NCBI GenBank assembly: GCA_002497075.1
Contig: DAML01000015.1
Coordinates: 68,452 to 132,451 of the forward strand
DNA length: 64,000 bases
Source: Methanomassiliicoccaceae archaeon UBA472
GTDB taxonomy: Archaea > Thermoplasmatota > Thermoplasmata > Methanomassiliicoccales > UBA472
Direction of reading: 5' to 3'
Of the stretch, positions 9,201 through 15,604 are shown one piece after another (within the stretch, counting starts at the first letter, position 1; every line of letters begins with the position of its first letter). The translations under genes and the position numbers were made by a program. The notes beneath the pieces were generated by a model. The model ran no database searches and was not told the origin of the DNA. It saw only the letters and a program-made list of their open reading frames with translations.

Positions 9201-10956
9201 CGTTCGAATCGAAGCTCCCTGAAGTGATCGACGGCACCACCGAACCCGGCATAGAGATTATCATGTGCCTGGAACCGTCGAACCGAGGAGCGACCGAGGA
9301 TGCCCAGAAAATCTCAATCCCTCCCTGAACGGTGACCGCCAGGTCCGTCAATCCGTCGTTATTGAGGTCTTCCGCAGTGACATCGTAAGCCTGAGTAAGG
9401 TTGATAGAAATGGTGGTGACGGTTCCACCACCGGACATGAAGGTCTGGGCTCCGTACCAGATCGTGAGGCCAGCAGGTTGAAGGGTGACCATGACCAGGT
9501 CTTCCCTTCCATCCCCATCCAGATCCTCGGCCAGTATGGAGGTGACGTTCTCCGGGGCGGTCCTCTGAGTTAGGTTTGGATTGCCTTCTTTCAGGAACCG
9601 CACCTTCTTTTGAACGCCATCATAGGTCGCGATCTCGTTGCTGTCGTCCCCATCGAAATCGCCCATGGCCGTCAAGCTAGGCTGCAGGTCCTTGGCCAGT
9701 TGGTTGTCGTTGGCGTTGGAGATGGACGTGGGATTCTGATAGTAAATGGTCAGGGATCCAGCTGTCTCGGTGGTTCCGGAAATGAGGACGATATCATCGT
9801 ACGAGTCGTCCGGGCTCATGTCCGCCACGACGATGTGCGACGGGTTCAGCGGGACTGGGAACGAGATCGATGATGAATAACCGTAAGTAAGTGAGGACGA
9901 GGCGGTGAACACCGTCAGGTTATGATATCGAACGGACGCCCGTACCAGATCCAGCCGAGTGTCCCCGTTGCGGTCCATAAATGCCAGGGAGGTTATTCCA
10001 GGCTCGTTGAGCATCTCAGTGTGCAGTGAGAACGATGAGCCGGTGAAACGCCTGATCTGCACCCGTTGTCCAAGGTCTGCTCCTACCACCAGTTCCTGAA
10101 CACCTGTGCCATCCAGCTGTTGTAGGACTATGCTGGTCGGGCCGCTAATGTCAAAGTAATAGTAACTGCTCCAATTCAGGCCGCTGGTGTTGCCGTTCAG
10201 GAAACCAACGACCCGACCTACGCCGTGGTCCCCGACTATCAGATCGACCCTTCCATCTCCGTTGAAATCACCAGCAACTAACGTTCTTGGCATTTGCATG
10301 CTTAACGGGGAATCTCCAATATTTTTCTGGAAACCACCTAAACCATAACCATCAGAGTAGAAGTGGATTCTAAAACCTGGATCATAAGATGGCACATCTC
10401 GCGAGAACAATGTGACAACGTCCAGATAGGAATCACCATCTAGATCGATGGCCACAACACCATGGGGCCTCAGGACTGTGAAGAAGGTTGTCGAGTTGCT
10501 CGCGGAAAAGTCACCAATGGTTTGGTAAAGAATGACAACATTTGCGCTAGTGGCGTTCAAGGTCAGAATTAGATCGTTGTCCAGATCGTTATCCATATCT
10601 CCAACCGCAATTGCTGTGATGGGATTTGGCAAAGTCACTGTGTTGAAGTTGGAAAATGAGTATTGGTAGTTCGCGTCACCAAAGAAAATATCCAGGGTGG
10701 GTGAGTTCTCGTAAATGACCGCAACATCCGGGCGGGAATCGTTGTTCAGGTCCGCAACCAGATGTTTGAACGGATCAGCACCGATGACCAAAGACTGAGT
10801 GAATAGGTCAAAGTGGGCGTTCTCGACATCAACGCCGGGATTCTCGGAAGCAAGGGGGAAAGTATCCGAGAACCCGGAGAGGGGTGAAGCCGTGCCTGGG
10901 ACAGCCGAGCTGATAATAAACAGGAATAACAGCACGGCTACCGCTAATCGTCTCAT
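6271..10956 (-). CDS. Giant exported VCBS/FG-GAP and PKD protein with a cytoplasmic tail domain
   Basis: About 1561 residues. A signal peptide (1-24, MRRLAVAVLLFLFII) precedes many FG-GAP/VCBS repeats (about 50-770) with calcium-type DxDxDGxxD loops such as DLDGDSYLD and DFNGDGRVD, indicating a beta-propeller region. Six PKD-type domains follow (about 780-1270), with WDFGDG-like motifs, then an Ig-like strand region and one membrane helix (about 1390-1410). The last 150 residues are cytoplasmic and unlike the rest: alternating strands and helices beginning VDEVFVLYHDGTLLAHQTRR, which recall roadblock/longin-type folds. Start ATG 10956 is chosen over GTG 10962; GGGGTGG lies just upstream and a TATA-like ATTATTTATCC near 11000. 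Role inferred: surface binding linked to an intracellular protein contact. Confidence 0.85.
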   Translation of the reverse strand: MRRLAVAVLLFLFIISSAVPGTASPLSGFSDTFPLASENPGVDVENAHFDLFTQSLVIGADPFKHLVADLNNDSRPDVAVIYENSPTLDIFFGDANYQYSFSNFNTVTLPNPITAIAVGDMDNDLDNDLILTLNATSANVVILYQTIGDFSASNSTTFFTVLRPHGVVAIDLDGDSYLDVVTLFSRDVPSYDPGFRIHFYSDGYGLGGFQKNIGDSPLSMQMPRTLVAGDFNGDGRVDLIVGDHGVGRVVGFLNGNTSGLNWSSYYYFDISGPTSIVLQQLDGTGVQELVVGADLGQRVQIRRFTGSSFSLHTEMLNEPGITSLAFMDRNGDTRLDLVRASVRYHNLTVFTASSSLTYGYSSSISFPVPLNPSHIVVADMSPDDSYDDIVLISGTTETAGSLTIYYQNPTSISNANDNQLAKDLQPSLTAMGDFDGDDSNEIATYDGVQKKVRFLKEGNPNLTQRTAPENVTSILAEDLDGDGREDLVMVTLQPAGLTIWYGAQTFMSGGGTVTTISINLTQAYDVTAEDLNNDGLTDLAVTVQGGIEIFWASSVAPRFDGSRHMIISMPGSVVPSITSGSFDSNVDDLMDIAVVNGTSSWVEIYYQQTGATKFLPGAMQHLSVLPGISVVDSADMNEDGTDDILASTNDGVSLYLQSSTFAHGFSDSQDVYVLDVLEDVAAFSVGDLDDDGEMELAVATASSTVMAYRFNSPTFDLITRQITGASPLLLLVEDADGDRKDDLVAYSIPSRGVSFYYQNNFAPVAAGTAEGTGHLEGVPVWFNADTSTDNYSDQDRLSFAWDFGDGVIGSGNRTSHVFMDNGNYNVVLNVSDPSGAWDVFVIPVTIGDQAPTADFIHSGTLVEGGPLLFTDLSTSPADDIASWNWNFGDGEWSNQTSNVQVHHTYSRNDTFTITLTLIDEDDSSDTVSYDIIVSDSSPEADFSASSYTPIEGQPVTFTDLSAFTADAIVSWSWDMGDGTWENRTVADPFIHTYNYNGTFQVTLVIRDIDGSEDNVTKTITVRDSAPVAGFSISITSPFEGEDITFTDTSTFQFNEITSWYWDFDDGGSFNGKGPVDHHYTNDGTYNVTLTVKDVDGNENTLIKIVVVKDTSPVISSLNIVGGGSSFEDGDELTFEVIATAQWDAIVNYTWSFETAAFLIADETELNSTSNKYNTSGTYRVFVRVWDSDSYSEISIQITVTDPPPVPDFIATTNANNRTVMFLADLTLDTENDRDWLRYRWNFGDGQQTTDWSYSYAMNHTYQLDGVYSVRLEVRDDHNPSVIKTRNVTIDLLPPVISMDDPVLKAIVGEPTLIKVNVTDLVGIGSVLLEYTIGNVTKTVAMTHEGGGIYFAQIPEQNRTMELTYRIVAEDMAGHSASTEEFTLVLEYEDPSLFIYSSLALLIAFLAIIIYLFLSRPIVDEVFVLYHDGTLLAHQTRRLKPGMDDDILGGMLIALQNFVRDSFKDENSTVLRRMDFGERKLLVERKDDFFMAVMLSGKRAGNAATRMMKVLNNIEKSYAPVLKEWDGDLEKVRGIRDETKPMFSRANPLDRLKRKEGEDDSL

Positions 10957-11060
10957 GCCCACCCCTTTAAGAAGCGATATTCATCTATGCGGATAAATAA
11001 TTTGGCTACGGCTGGATAGGCATTTTGGTTTTATACTGTCCAAAGAAGAGGGGGCTACCT

Positions 11061-11330
11061 TCACTCCGGGACCAGTGCCTCGAAGATATTCTGCGCCAAT
11101 TCCTTCGCTTTCGCCTTATCGTTCAGGGGGTGCACCAGCACCCTGCCGCTGCCATAGATGGTGACGTCCATCGGTCCGATCTTTGTGACCAGGTAGAGCT
11201 CGTGCGACTCCACCTCGTACCCCTTGGACCTCAGGGAATCGCTTGACCGGGTAAGATCGAACCTGACCTTCTCCAACGGTATGGCGGACATGGAATCGCT
11301 GCGGCAGATGCGTTCGACACGGAACTTCAT
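11061..11330 (-). CDS. Conserved archaeal small protein of unknown function, partner of the UPF0200 gene
   Basis: An 89-residue soluble protein with no catalytic motif I recognise. The C-terminal half (MDVTIYGSGRVLVHP, then a long amphipathic helix AKAKELAQNIFEALV) has the strand-strand-helix look of the TBP-like or KH-like nucleic-acid or nucleotide-binding folds, but this is only a visual impression. Its ATG overlaps the stop of the UPF0200 gene in an ATGA, so the two are translationally coupled and probably work together. It is the last gene of the run pyrB-pyrI-UPF0200. Confidence 0.65.
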   Translation of the reverse strand: MKFRVERICRSDSMSAIPLEKVRFDLTRSSDSLRSKGYEVESHELYLVTKIGPMDVTIYGSGRVLVHPLNDKAKAKELAQNIFEALVPE

Positions 11331-11857
11331 CCCTTCAGCTCCTTCAGAAGAGCGAAAGCGTCCGCCCGAAAGCTTTCCAGGGTGCCCTCGTTAACGATTA
11401 GCGCGTCAGCGAGCGCGATCGTCTCGCCCAATCCCCAGCCCAGTTCCCTCTTGTCTCGCTCGTCAAACTCCTGGCGGTCCCGGGGGGCGTCAGAACGCCC
11501 TCTGCTTACCAACCGGGGATATCTGGTGGAAGGGGAGCTGTGCACCGCTACGACCTTGACATGTTCGCCAAAAGCAGAACGGAAGACGTTAACCTCGGAC
11601 ATTCCGCGGCAGCCGTCTATGAGCGTATCCCCGTCCCCCACCAAAGGAACGATCCTCTTGGCCCAGATATCGTAACCGTGGCGCTGCCGCTCCTCATGAG
11701 CGAACTTGCCGACGTCTTGTGCTGGAACACCATTCTTCGAAGCTTCCGCTCGGACCACGTCCCCCATGCGCCTTACCTGGTATCCCAGCTCGATAGCTAC
11801 GGACACCAGCTCCTCCTTGCCCGCCCCGGGCATTCCGGTCAGGATCAGAACGCCCAT
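11327..11857 (-). CDS. UPF0200 family P-loop nucleotide kinase-like protein
   Basis: About 176 residues. The N-terminus is a Walker A loop in the form GMPGAGKEE, followed by RMGDVVRAEA, GKFAHEERQRHG, a Walker B-like LIDGCRG, the RGRSDAPRD lid element, and ERDKRELGWGLGE..ALAD near the C-terminus. These match the archaeal UPF0200 family, which resembles dephospho-CoA and adenylate kinases; its substrate is not established to my knowledge. The final lysine of the P-loop is followed by EE rather than the usual S/T, which may alter Mg-nucleotide binding. Start ATG 11857 has GGTGGCG upstream. The gene lies 37 bp after pyrI in the same direction and overlaps the following small gene. Confidence 0.8.
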   Translation of the reverse strand: MGVLILTGMPGAGKEELVSVAIELGYQVRRMGDVVRAEASKNGVPAQDVGKFAHEERQRHGYDIWAKRIVPLVGDGDTLIDGCRGMSEVNVFRSAFGEHVKVVAVHSSPSTRYPRLVSRGRSDAPRDRQEFDERDKRELGWGLGETIALADALIVNEGTLESFRADAFALLKELKG

Positions 11858-11894
11858 TTCCGCCACCGTGAATAAAATGAAAAAGGGGCCTGCC

Positions 11895-12356
11895 TCACAG
11901 CAGGTTCCCGGCGATGTCGTCCAGCTGGCGATCGCAGTACACGCAGCGCAGCATCGGGGGATTTTTGGATTCAACGACGAACTCCGCCTCCACTGGCTCG
12001 CTCTGATTGGTGATGCAGTTGGGATTGCTGCATCTTGCTTTTCCGACCACGCGCTCGGGCATCTTGACGTTGTACTTCTCAGCGACGTTAAAATCGCGGA
12101 TGATGTTGATGGTCGCTTTCGGAGCGATGAGAGCGATCTTGTCCACTTCCCTTGGGTCGAGCTCCCGGTCCTCCACCTTCACCACGTCCTTCCATCCCTC
12201 CTTCTTCGAAGGGACGTGCATGAGAACGCTTACAGGCGATTGCACCTGACCGCCGTCCGTCATTCCGATGATCCGCAGCACCTTCAGGGCCATGCCGCAG
12301 TCGATGTGATCGATGACCGTACCGTTGCGAATAGGGGTAACTTTGAACTCCTTCAT
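11895..12356 (-). CDS. pyrI: Aspartate carbamoyltransferase regulatory subunit
   Basis: 153 residues. The N-terminal nucleotide-binding domain carries IRNGTVIDHID and GMALKVLRI; the C-terminal zinc domain has the four cysteines in CSNPNC and CVYC, which bind the zinc that holds regulatory to catalytic chains. In characterised enzymes PyrI transmits CTP inhibition and ATP activation to PyrB in the first committed step of pyrimidine synthesis. Its ATG overlaps the pyrB stop (TGATG), so the subunits are translationally coupled; GGTGAG upstream is the ribosome site. A GTG one codon earlier is possible but less likely. Confidence 0.95.
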   Translation of the reverse strand: MKEFKVTPIRNGTVIDHIDCGMALKVLRIIGMTDGGQVQSPVSVLMHVPSKKEGWKDVVKVEDRELDPREVDKIALIAPKATINIIRDFNVAEKYNVKMPERVVGKARCSNPNCITNQSEPVEAEFVVESKNPPMLRCVYCDRQLDDIAGNLL

Positions 12357-13285
12357 CACAGCTCACCTCCCAGGACCAGGTTGAGCAAGGCCATCCTTAC
12401 CGGCACTCCGTTGAACGCCTGCTCAAAGTACTTGGCATGCGGCGTCTCATCAACCTCCGGGTCTATCTCATCAACCCTGGGCAGCGGGTGCATGACTATG
12501 AGGTCGCTCTTCGCTTCCCGCAAAAGCTTGCTGTCCACCCGGTACATTCCGGCCACTTTCTGATATTCCGCGAGATCGGGGAACCTCTCCTTCTGGATGC
12601 GCGTCACATAAAGAACGTCGGCATCGGCGATCGTTTCCTCAAGATGGCTGGTCAGTTTCGGCTTTCCGCCGGCCTTCTCCACCTGCTTCACCGTCTCCTT
12701 GGGCATCTGCAACGCCGTTGGCGCCACGAACGTCAGGTCTACGCCGAAGGAGCTTAACGCCTCAGCCAAGGAATGCACGGTGCGGCCGTACTTCAGGTCG
12801 CCGACCATGACCACCTTCAGCTTGCTGAAGTCCCTCTTGATGCGCTTTATGGTGAAAAGGTCCAGGAGCGTCTGCGTCGGATGCTGTCCCGCCCCGTCGC
12901 CGGCGTTGATGACCGGCTTGGAAGAGAATCGTGATGCCAATCTCGCCGCGCCCTCCCGCGGGTGCCTTATGACTATGATGTCCGAATAGACCTCTACCAT
13001 GCGGATGGTGTCGGCTAGCGACTCGCCCTTGGATATCGAGCTCATGGACGGAACGCCCAGGTCGGTTATCCGGCCGCCGAGGCGCATCATGGCGCTCTCG
13101 AAGGACATCCTGGTCCGGGTAGAGGGCTCAAAGAACAGCGTGGCCAGGATCTTCCCGTCCAACGCCTTGGAGCGCATCTCCCCCCGAGCATACGGTATCA
13201 TTCTCTCGGAACGTTCCAAAACCTGCTCGATCTGCTCTCTTGTCAGATCGCGGATCGACACGATGTCCATTCCTTCGAAGGTCAT
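12356..13285 (-). CDS. pyrB: Aspartate carbamoyltransferase catalytic subunit
   Basis: About 309 residues, normal for the family. It joins carbamoyl phosphate and aspartate to make carbamoyl aspartate. The carbamoyl-phosphate loop FEPSTRTRMSFE is present, along with HPTQTLLDL, the aspartate-binding region TRIQKERFP, and HPLPRVDEI near the C-terminus. The frame is open to 13387, but homologues begin near MDIVSIRDL, so I place the start at ATG 13285 (ATG 13270 is an alternative). An AAATAC element about 25 bp before 13285 would make this a leaderless message. It is followed by pyrI with overlapping stop and start. Confidence 0.93.
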   Translation of the reverse strand: MTFEGMDIVSIRDLTREQIEQVLERSERMIPYARGEMRSKALDGKILATLFFEPSTRTRMSFESAMMRLGGRITDLGVPSMSSISKGESLADTIRMVEVYSDIIVIRHPREGAARLASRFSSKPVINAGDGAGQHPTQTLLDLFTIKRIKRDFSKLKVVMVGDLKYGRTVHSLAEALSSFGVDLTFVAPTALQMPKETVKQVEKAGGKPKLTSHLEETIADADVLYVTRIQKERFPDLAEYQKVAGMYRVDSKLLREAKSDLIVMHPLPRVDEIDPEVDETPHAKYFEQAFNGVPVRMALLNLVLGGEL

Positions 13286-13383
13286 GCTCTCAGAGTTGAA
13301 TCCCCAAGACCGTATTTGACTCTTGGCATGGCTTGGCCGCCGGCCGGCTGAAGGGCCGATAATGACCGAGGATGCGGCGCCGG

Positions 13384-13749
13384 TCAAAGATCAACGGCGT
13401 CGGCGGAGCCGAACTGCTCCAGGGCGTCCTGCATCTTCTTGTACCAGTTCTCGACGCAGCTCTCCAGCTTCTCCCGGAGCTCCTTGCGGCTTATGGCCCG
13501 GTACACATGGAAGTATCCGCCGCGGGGGATGCTTCGCGTATCCCGCAGCACCATGCCGCAGGTCAGCATCTTCTGCAGCGCGCGATAAACAGTGGAGCGG
13601 TCCTTGCCCATCTGGTCCGCCAGGTCGTTGGCGTTCACCGGCCCGGTCTCCAGCAGCCTCTCGTAGACCTCGACCTCGAAACCGTTGAGGCTGTAGGCGC
13701 ACTGGACCAGGTCCTGGCAGCTGTTGACGTCCTTGATGGACTCGGGCAT
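13384..13749 (-). CDS. TrmB-like HTH transcriptional regulator of the sulfur-relay locus
   Basis: 121 residues with an N-terminal winged helix-turn-helix of the TrmB/ArsR-like archaeal type: FEVEVYERLLETGPVNAND, then LADQMGKDRSTVYRALQKM as the recognition helix, then the wing RGGYFHVYRAI. A helical C-terminus (KELREKLESCVENWYKKM) could dimerise. It lacks the sugar-binding domain of full-length TrmB. It is divergent from the TusA/DsrE operon, and the shared region 13750-13839 has TATA boxes on both strands plus a perfect inverted repeat. It probably controls that operon and itself; its cysteines (for example in SCQDLVQC) could sense sulfur or redox state, which is inference. Confidence 0.8.
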   Translation of the reverse strand: MPESIKDVNSCQDLVQCAYSLNGFEVEVYERLLETGPVNANDLADQMGKDRSTVYRALQKMLTCGMVLRDTRSIPRGGYFHVYRAISRKELREKLESCVENWYKKMQDALEQFGSADAVDL

Positions 13750-13775
13750 TATCTCTCGCTCCTTCCCTAAGAAAA

Positions 13776-13839
13776 GCTTATAAACTAACAGTTATATATA
13801 ATTGTTGCACAACCGTGCAAAACCGATATGGTGATCATT
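13776..13839. promoter_or_regulatory. Divergent promoter and operator of the regulator/sulfur-relay locus
   Basis: TATA boxes point both ways: GTTTATAAG on the minus strand (13777-13785) and TTATATATA on the plus strand (13792-13800). The inverted repeat TTGCAC-aacc-GTGCAA (13805-13820, six perfect pairs, 4-nt spacer) sits between the plus-strand TATA and the predicted start site at about 13822. A bound regulator there would block initiation. GGTGATCATT before ATG 13840 is the ribosome site for the TusA-like gene. Confidence 0.7.
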
Positions 13840-14070
13840 ATGGACAAGAATGATACGCTTGACGCCAAGGGCCTTATGTGCCCGATGCCCATCGTGAAGC
13901 TGGCCAAGAAGATGAAGGACCTGAAGGTCGGAGAGGTCCTCGAGCTGATAGCGGACGACGTCGGCTCCAAGGAGGACGTCCCGGCCTGGTGCAAGAGGAC
14001 CGGCAACGATCTCGTAGGCCAGAAGGAGGAGGGCGGGGCGTTCTACTTCTACATCAAGAAGGTCCAGTGA
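13840..14070 (+). CDS. tusA: TusA/SirA-like sulfur carrier protein
   Basis: 76 residues of the TusA family. The sulfur-carrying cysteine lies in the diagnostic LDAKGLMCPMPIVKLAKKM motif (CPxP). The C-terminal half has LELIADDVGSKEDVPAWC and a closing strand. TusA carries a persulfide between a cysteine desulfurase or rhodanese and acceptors such as the TusBCD complex. It is the first gene of a five-gene run that encodes DsrE2-, TusB-, TusD- and TusC-like proteins. ATG 13840 is preferred over ATG 13828 because GGTGATCATT fits as ribosome site. Confidence 0.93.
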   Translation: MDKNDTLDAKGLMCPMPIVKLAKKMKDLKVGEVLELIADDVGSKEDVPAWCKRTGNDLVGQKEEGGAFYFYIKKVQ

Positions 14071-14094
14071 CCTTCCTTTAACGAGGTGATACAT

Positions 14095-14505
14095 ATGGCA
14101 GAGACCAAGAAGTTCGCGATGGTGGTGTCGGAGGGAGGCTTCGACAAGGCCATGATGGCCATGATGATGGCCAACACGGCCGCGAGCATGGGGATCGAGA
14201 CGCACATATTCTACACGTTCTTCGGGCTGAACCTTCTGAAGAAAGGGGCCAAGCCGAAGATGCCGGGCATGATGCGCCTGTTCACCGGAATGATGATCAA
14301 GAAGATGAAGGGCATCGGGATCGATGGCTACCAGGAGCAGATGGACATGGCCAAGGAGCTGGGCGTGAAGATCTACGCCTGCAACACCTCCATGAACATG
14401 ATGGGCATCAAGCAGGAGGACCTCATAGACGGTGTGACGGTTCTCGGCGCCGCGGCCTTCCTGGACATCGGCACCGACTCGGACATGCAGCTGTTCATCG
14501 GCTGA
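14095..14505 (+). CDS. DsrE2-like (DsrE/DsrF/DrsH family) sulfur-transfer protein
   Basis: 136 residues. The N-terminus (KKFAMVVSEGGFDKAMMAM) and the middle FYTFFGLNLL are typical of the DsrE2 group. The cysteine in YACNTSMNMMGI matches the conserved CxxSMxxMGI of that group and is the likely persulfide site. DsrE2 proteins usually occur beside TusA and exchange sulfur with it. Many members have a hydrophobic central segment that may sit on the membrane; here it is Met- and Lys-rich (MRLFTGMMIKKM). Start ATG 14095, with GAGGTGAT upstream. Second gene of the sulfur-relay operon. Confidence 0.88.
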   Translation: MAETKKFAMVVSEGGFDKAMMAMMMANTAASMGIETHIFYTFFGLNLLKKGAKPKMPGMMRLFTGMMIKKMKGIGIDGYQEQMDMAKELGVKIYACNTSMNMMGIKQEDLIDGVTVLGAAAFLDIGTDSDMQLFIG

Positions 14506-14515
14506 AGGTGATGCT

Positions 14516-14815
14516 ATGAGGTCCAAGCTGTTCATCACCCTGAAATCCCCGCACGAGTTCGGCGGTCTGGATCTGTTGCGGGAAGCGGCGAAGGGAGCAC
14601 AGAGCGCCCTGCTGCTCTTCGAGGACGCGGTGATATTCGCGGCGAACGCCAAAAAGGGCAAGGAGCTGCTGACCGCGGTGCAGGACGTGTACGTGATTAA
14701 GGACGACTGGGAGGCCCGGGGGCTTCCGTTGGCCGTACCGGAGTTCAAGATCGTGGACTACCCGGAAGCGGTCGAGCTGATCATGGAGAGGTACGAGCAG
14801 ACCATCACGCTGTGA
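14516..14815 (+). CDS. tusB: TusB/DsrH-like sulfur-relay subunit
   Basis: 99 residues, the length of TusB/DsrH. The pattern LLLFEDAVIFAAN, then VYVIKDDWEARGL, then IVDYPEAVELIMER follows bacterial TusB closely, where the equivalent is VYxLxxDxxARGL and a C-terminal DY motif. In E. coli TusB forms a heterohexamer with TusC and TusD and moves sulfur from TusA to TusE for tRNA 2-thiolation. No cysteine is present, so it is probably structural here. GGTGAT ribosome site; 10 bp after the DsrE2-like gene. Confidence 0.78.
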   Translation: MRSKLFITLKSPHEFGGLDLLREAAKGAQSALLLFEDAVIFAANAKKGKELLTAVQDVYVIKDDWEARGLPLAVPEFKIVDYPEAVELIMERYEQTITL

Positions 14816-14824
14816 GGTGACAAG

Positions 14825-15181
14825 ATGAAGACTATGGTTATCCAAGTAAGAGCTGGCACCATGATGAACATGGACACCAACGTCGCCGTGAAGCTCGCCC
14901 AGGCCGCTCTGGACAAAGGTTATTCCGTCAGAATATTCGGCTACGGCGAGGCGGTCACGATGATCAAGAACGGGCAGGACCCCAAACGCTTCCCCAACGT
15001 CGGCAAGGAGACCAAGGAGCTGGTCGAAAAGGGGCTCGAAATCGTCGTCTGCGAGACCTGCTGCAAGGCCCGCGGGATACTGAGAGGAGAAGAGATCGAA
15101 GGTACCAAGATCGGAAGCCTGACCAACGACATGTCCCGGTTCGTTGCGGAGGGCGACCGCATGGTCACCATTGCGAGGTGA
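14825..15181 (+). CDS. tusD: TusD/DsrE-like sulfur-relay subunit
   Basis: 118 residues in the DsrE fold: KTMVIQVRAGT start, NVAVKLAQAALDKGYSVRIF helix-strand, and the cysteine-bearing loop IVVCETCCKARGI, equivalent to the sulfur-accepting cysteine of TusD/DsrE. Three cysteines cluster there (CxxCC). It ends overlapping the ribosome site of the next gene. Predicted to form the active subunit of a TusBCD-like complex with its two neighbours. Confidence 0.82.
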   Translation: MKTMVIQVRAGTMMNMDTNVAVKLAQAALDKGYSVRIFGYGEAVTMIKNGQDPKRFPNVGKETKELVEKGLEIVVCETCCKARGILRGEEIEGTKIGSLTNDMSRFVAEGDRMVTIAR

Positions 15182-15186
15182 AAAGA

Positions 15187-15546
15187 ATGGCTCAAAGTTT
15201 GCTTATATTGGTAACCAAGGCCCCATACGGCTTTGAGGAGGCCTTCGCCGGTTTACGCGCGGGCCTGGGCATGCTGGCATCAGGACAGGTGCCGGTCTCC
15301 AACGCCCTGCTTGTGGGCGAGGGGACGCTTAACGCAGTAGCCGCTCAAAAACCGGAAGCGGTGCGCATGCCTTCTAACGCGGAAGCGATAAACGACCTGC
15401 TTGACTTCGAAGCGAAAGTGTACGTGGTCAAGGAGGACCTCCTGCACCTGGTCGGGGACGTTCCGCTCCTGGATGGGGTGGAGGTCATCGATTGGGAAAG
15501 GGCCCGCCAGGTCATCGACGAGCACGAAATGGTCACCACCTTCTAA
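15187..15546 (+). CDS. tusC: TusC/DsrF-like sulfur-relay subunit
   Basis: 119 residues. LLILVTKAPYGFEEAFAGL resembles the TusC start (IAFVFSxAPHG), and the body follows with an AFxxxxGxxxL helix, AVAAQKPEAVRM, and VYVVKEDLLHL. It completes the set TusA, DsrE2, TusB, TusD, TusC. Start ATG 15187 is chosen over GTG 15178, because GAGGTGAAAAGA is then the ribosome site. Last gene of the operon; it ends in TAA before a T-rich tract at about 15577-15583 that doubles as the arcS TATA region. Confidence 0.78.
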   Translation: MAQSLLILVTKAPYGFEEAFAGLRAGLGMLASGQVPVSNALLVGEGTLNAVAAQKPEAVRMPSNAEAINDLLDFEAKVYVVKEDLLHLVGDVPLLDGVEVIDWERARQVIDEHEMVTTF

Positions 15547-15578
15547 ACGACTTTTCAAACCCCTTCTGACCATTCTTT

Positions 15579-15587
15579 TTTAATAGG
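15579..15587 (+). promoter_or_regulatory. TATA box of arcS
   Basis: TTTTTTAATA centred about 24 bp before ATG 15605, consistent with a leaderless transcript. Confidence 0.55.
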
Positions 15588-15604
15588 GATGCTAATAACC
15601 GTTC

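Noticed and set aside
13792..14748. 318-codon open frame on the minus strand across the sulfur-relay genes
   Set aside because: The plus-strand genes have family motifs, ribosome sites and tight spacing; the antisense frame has none.
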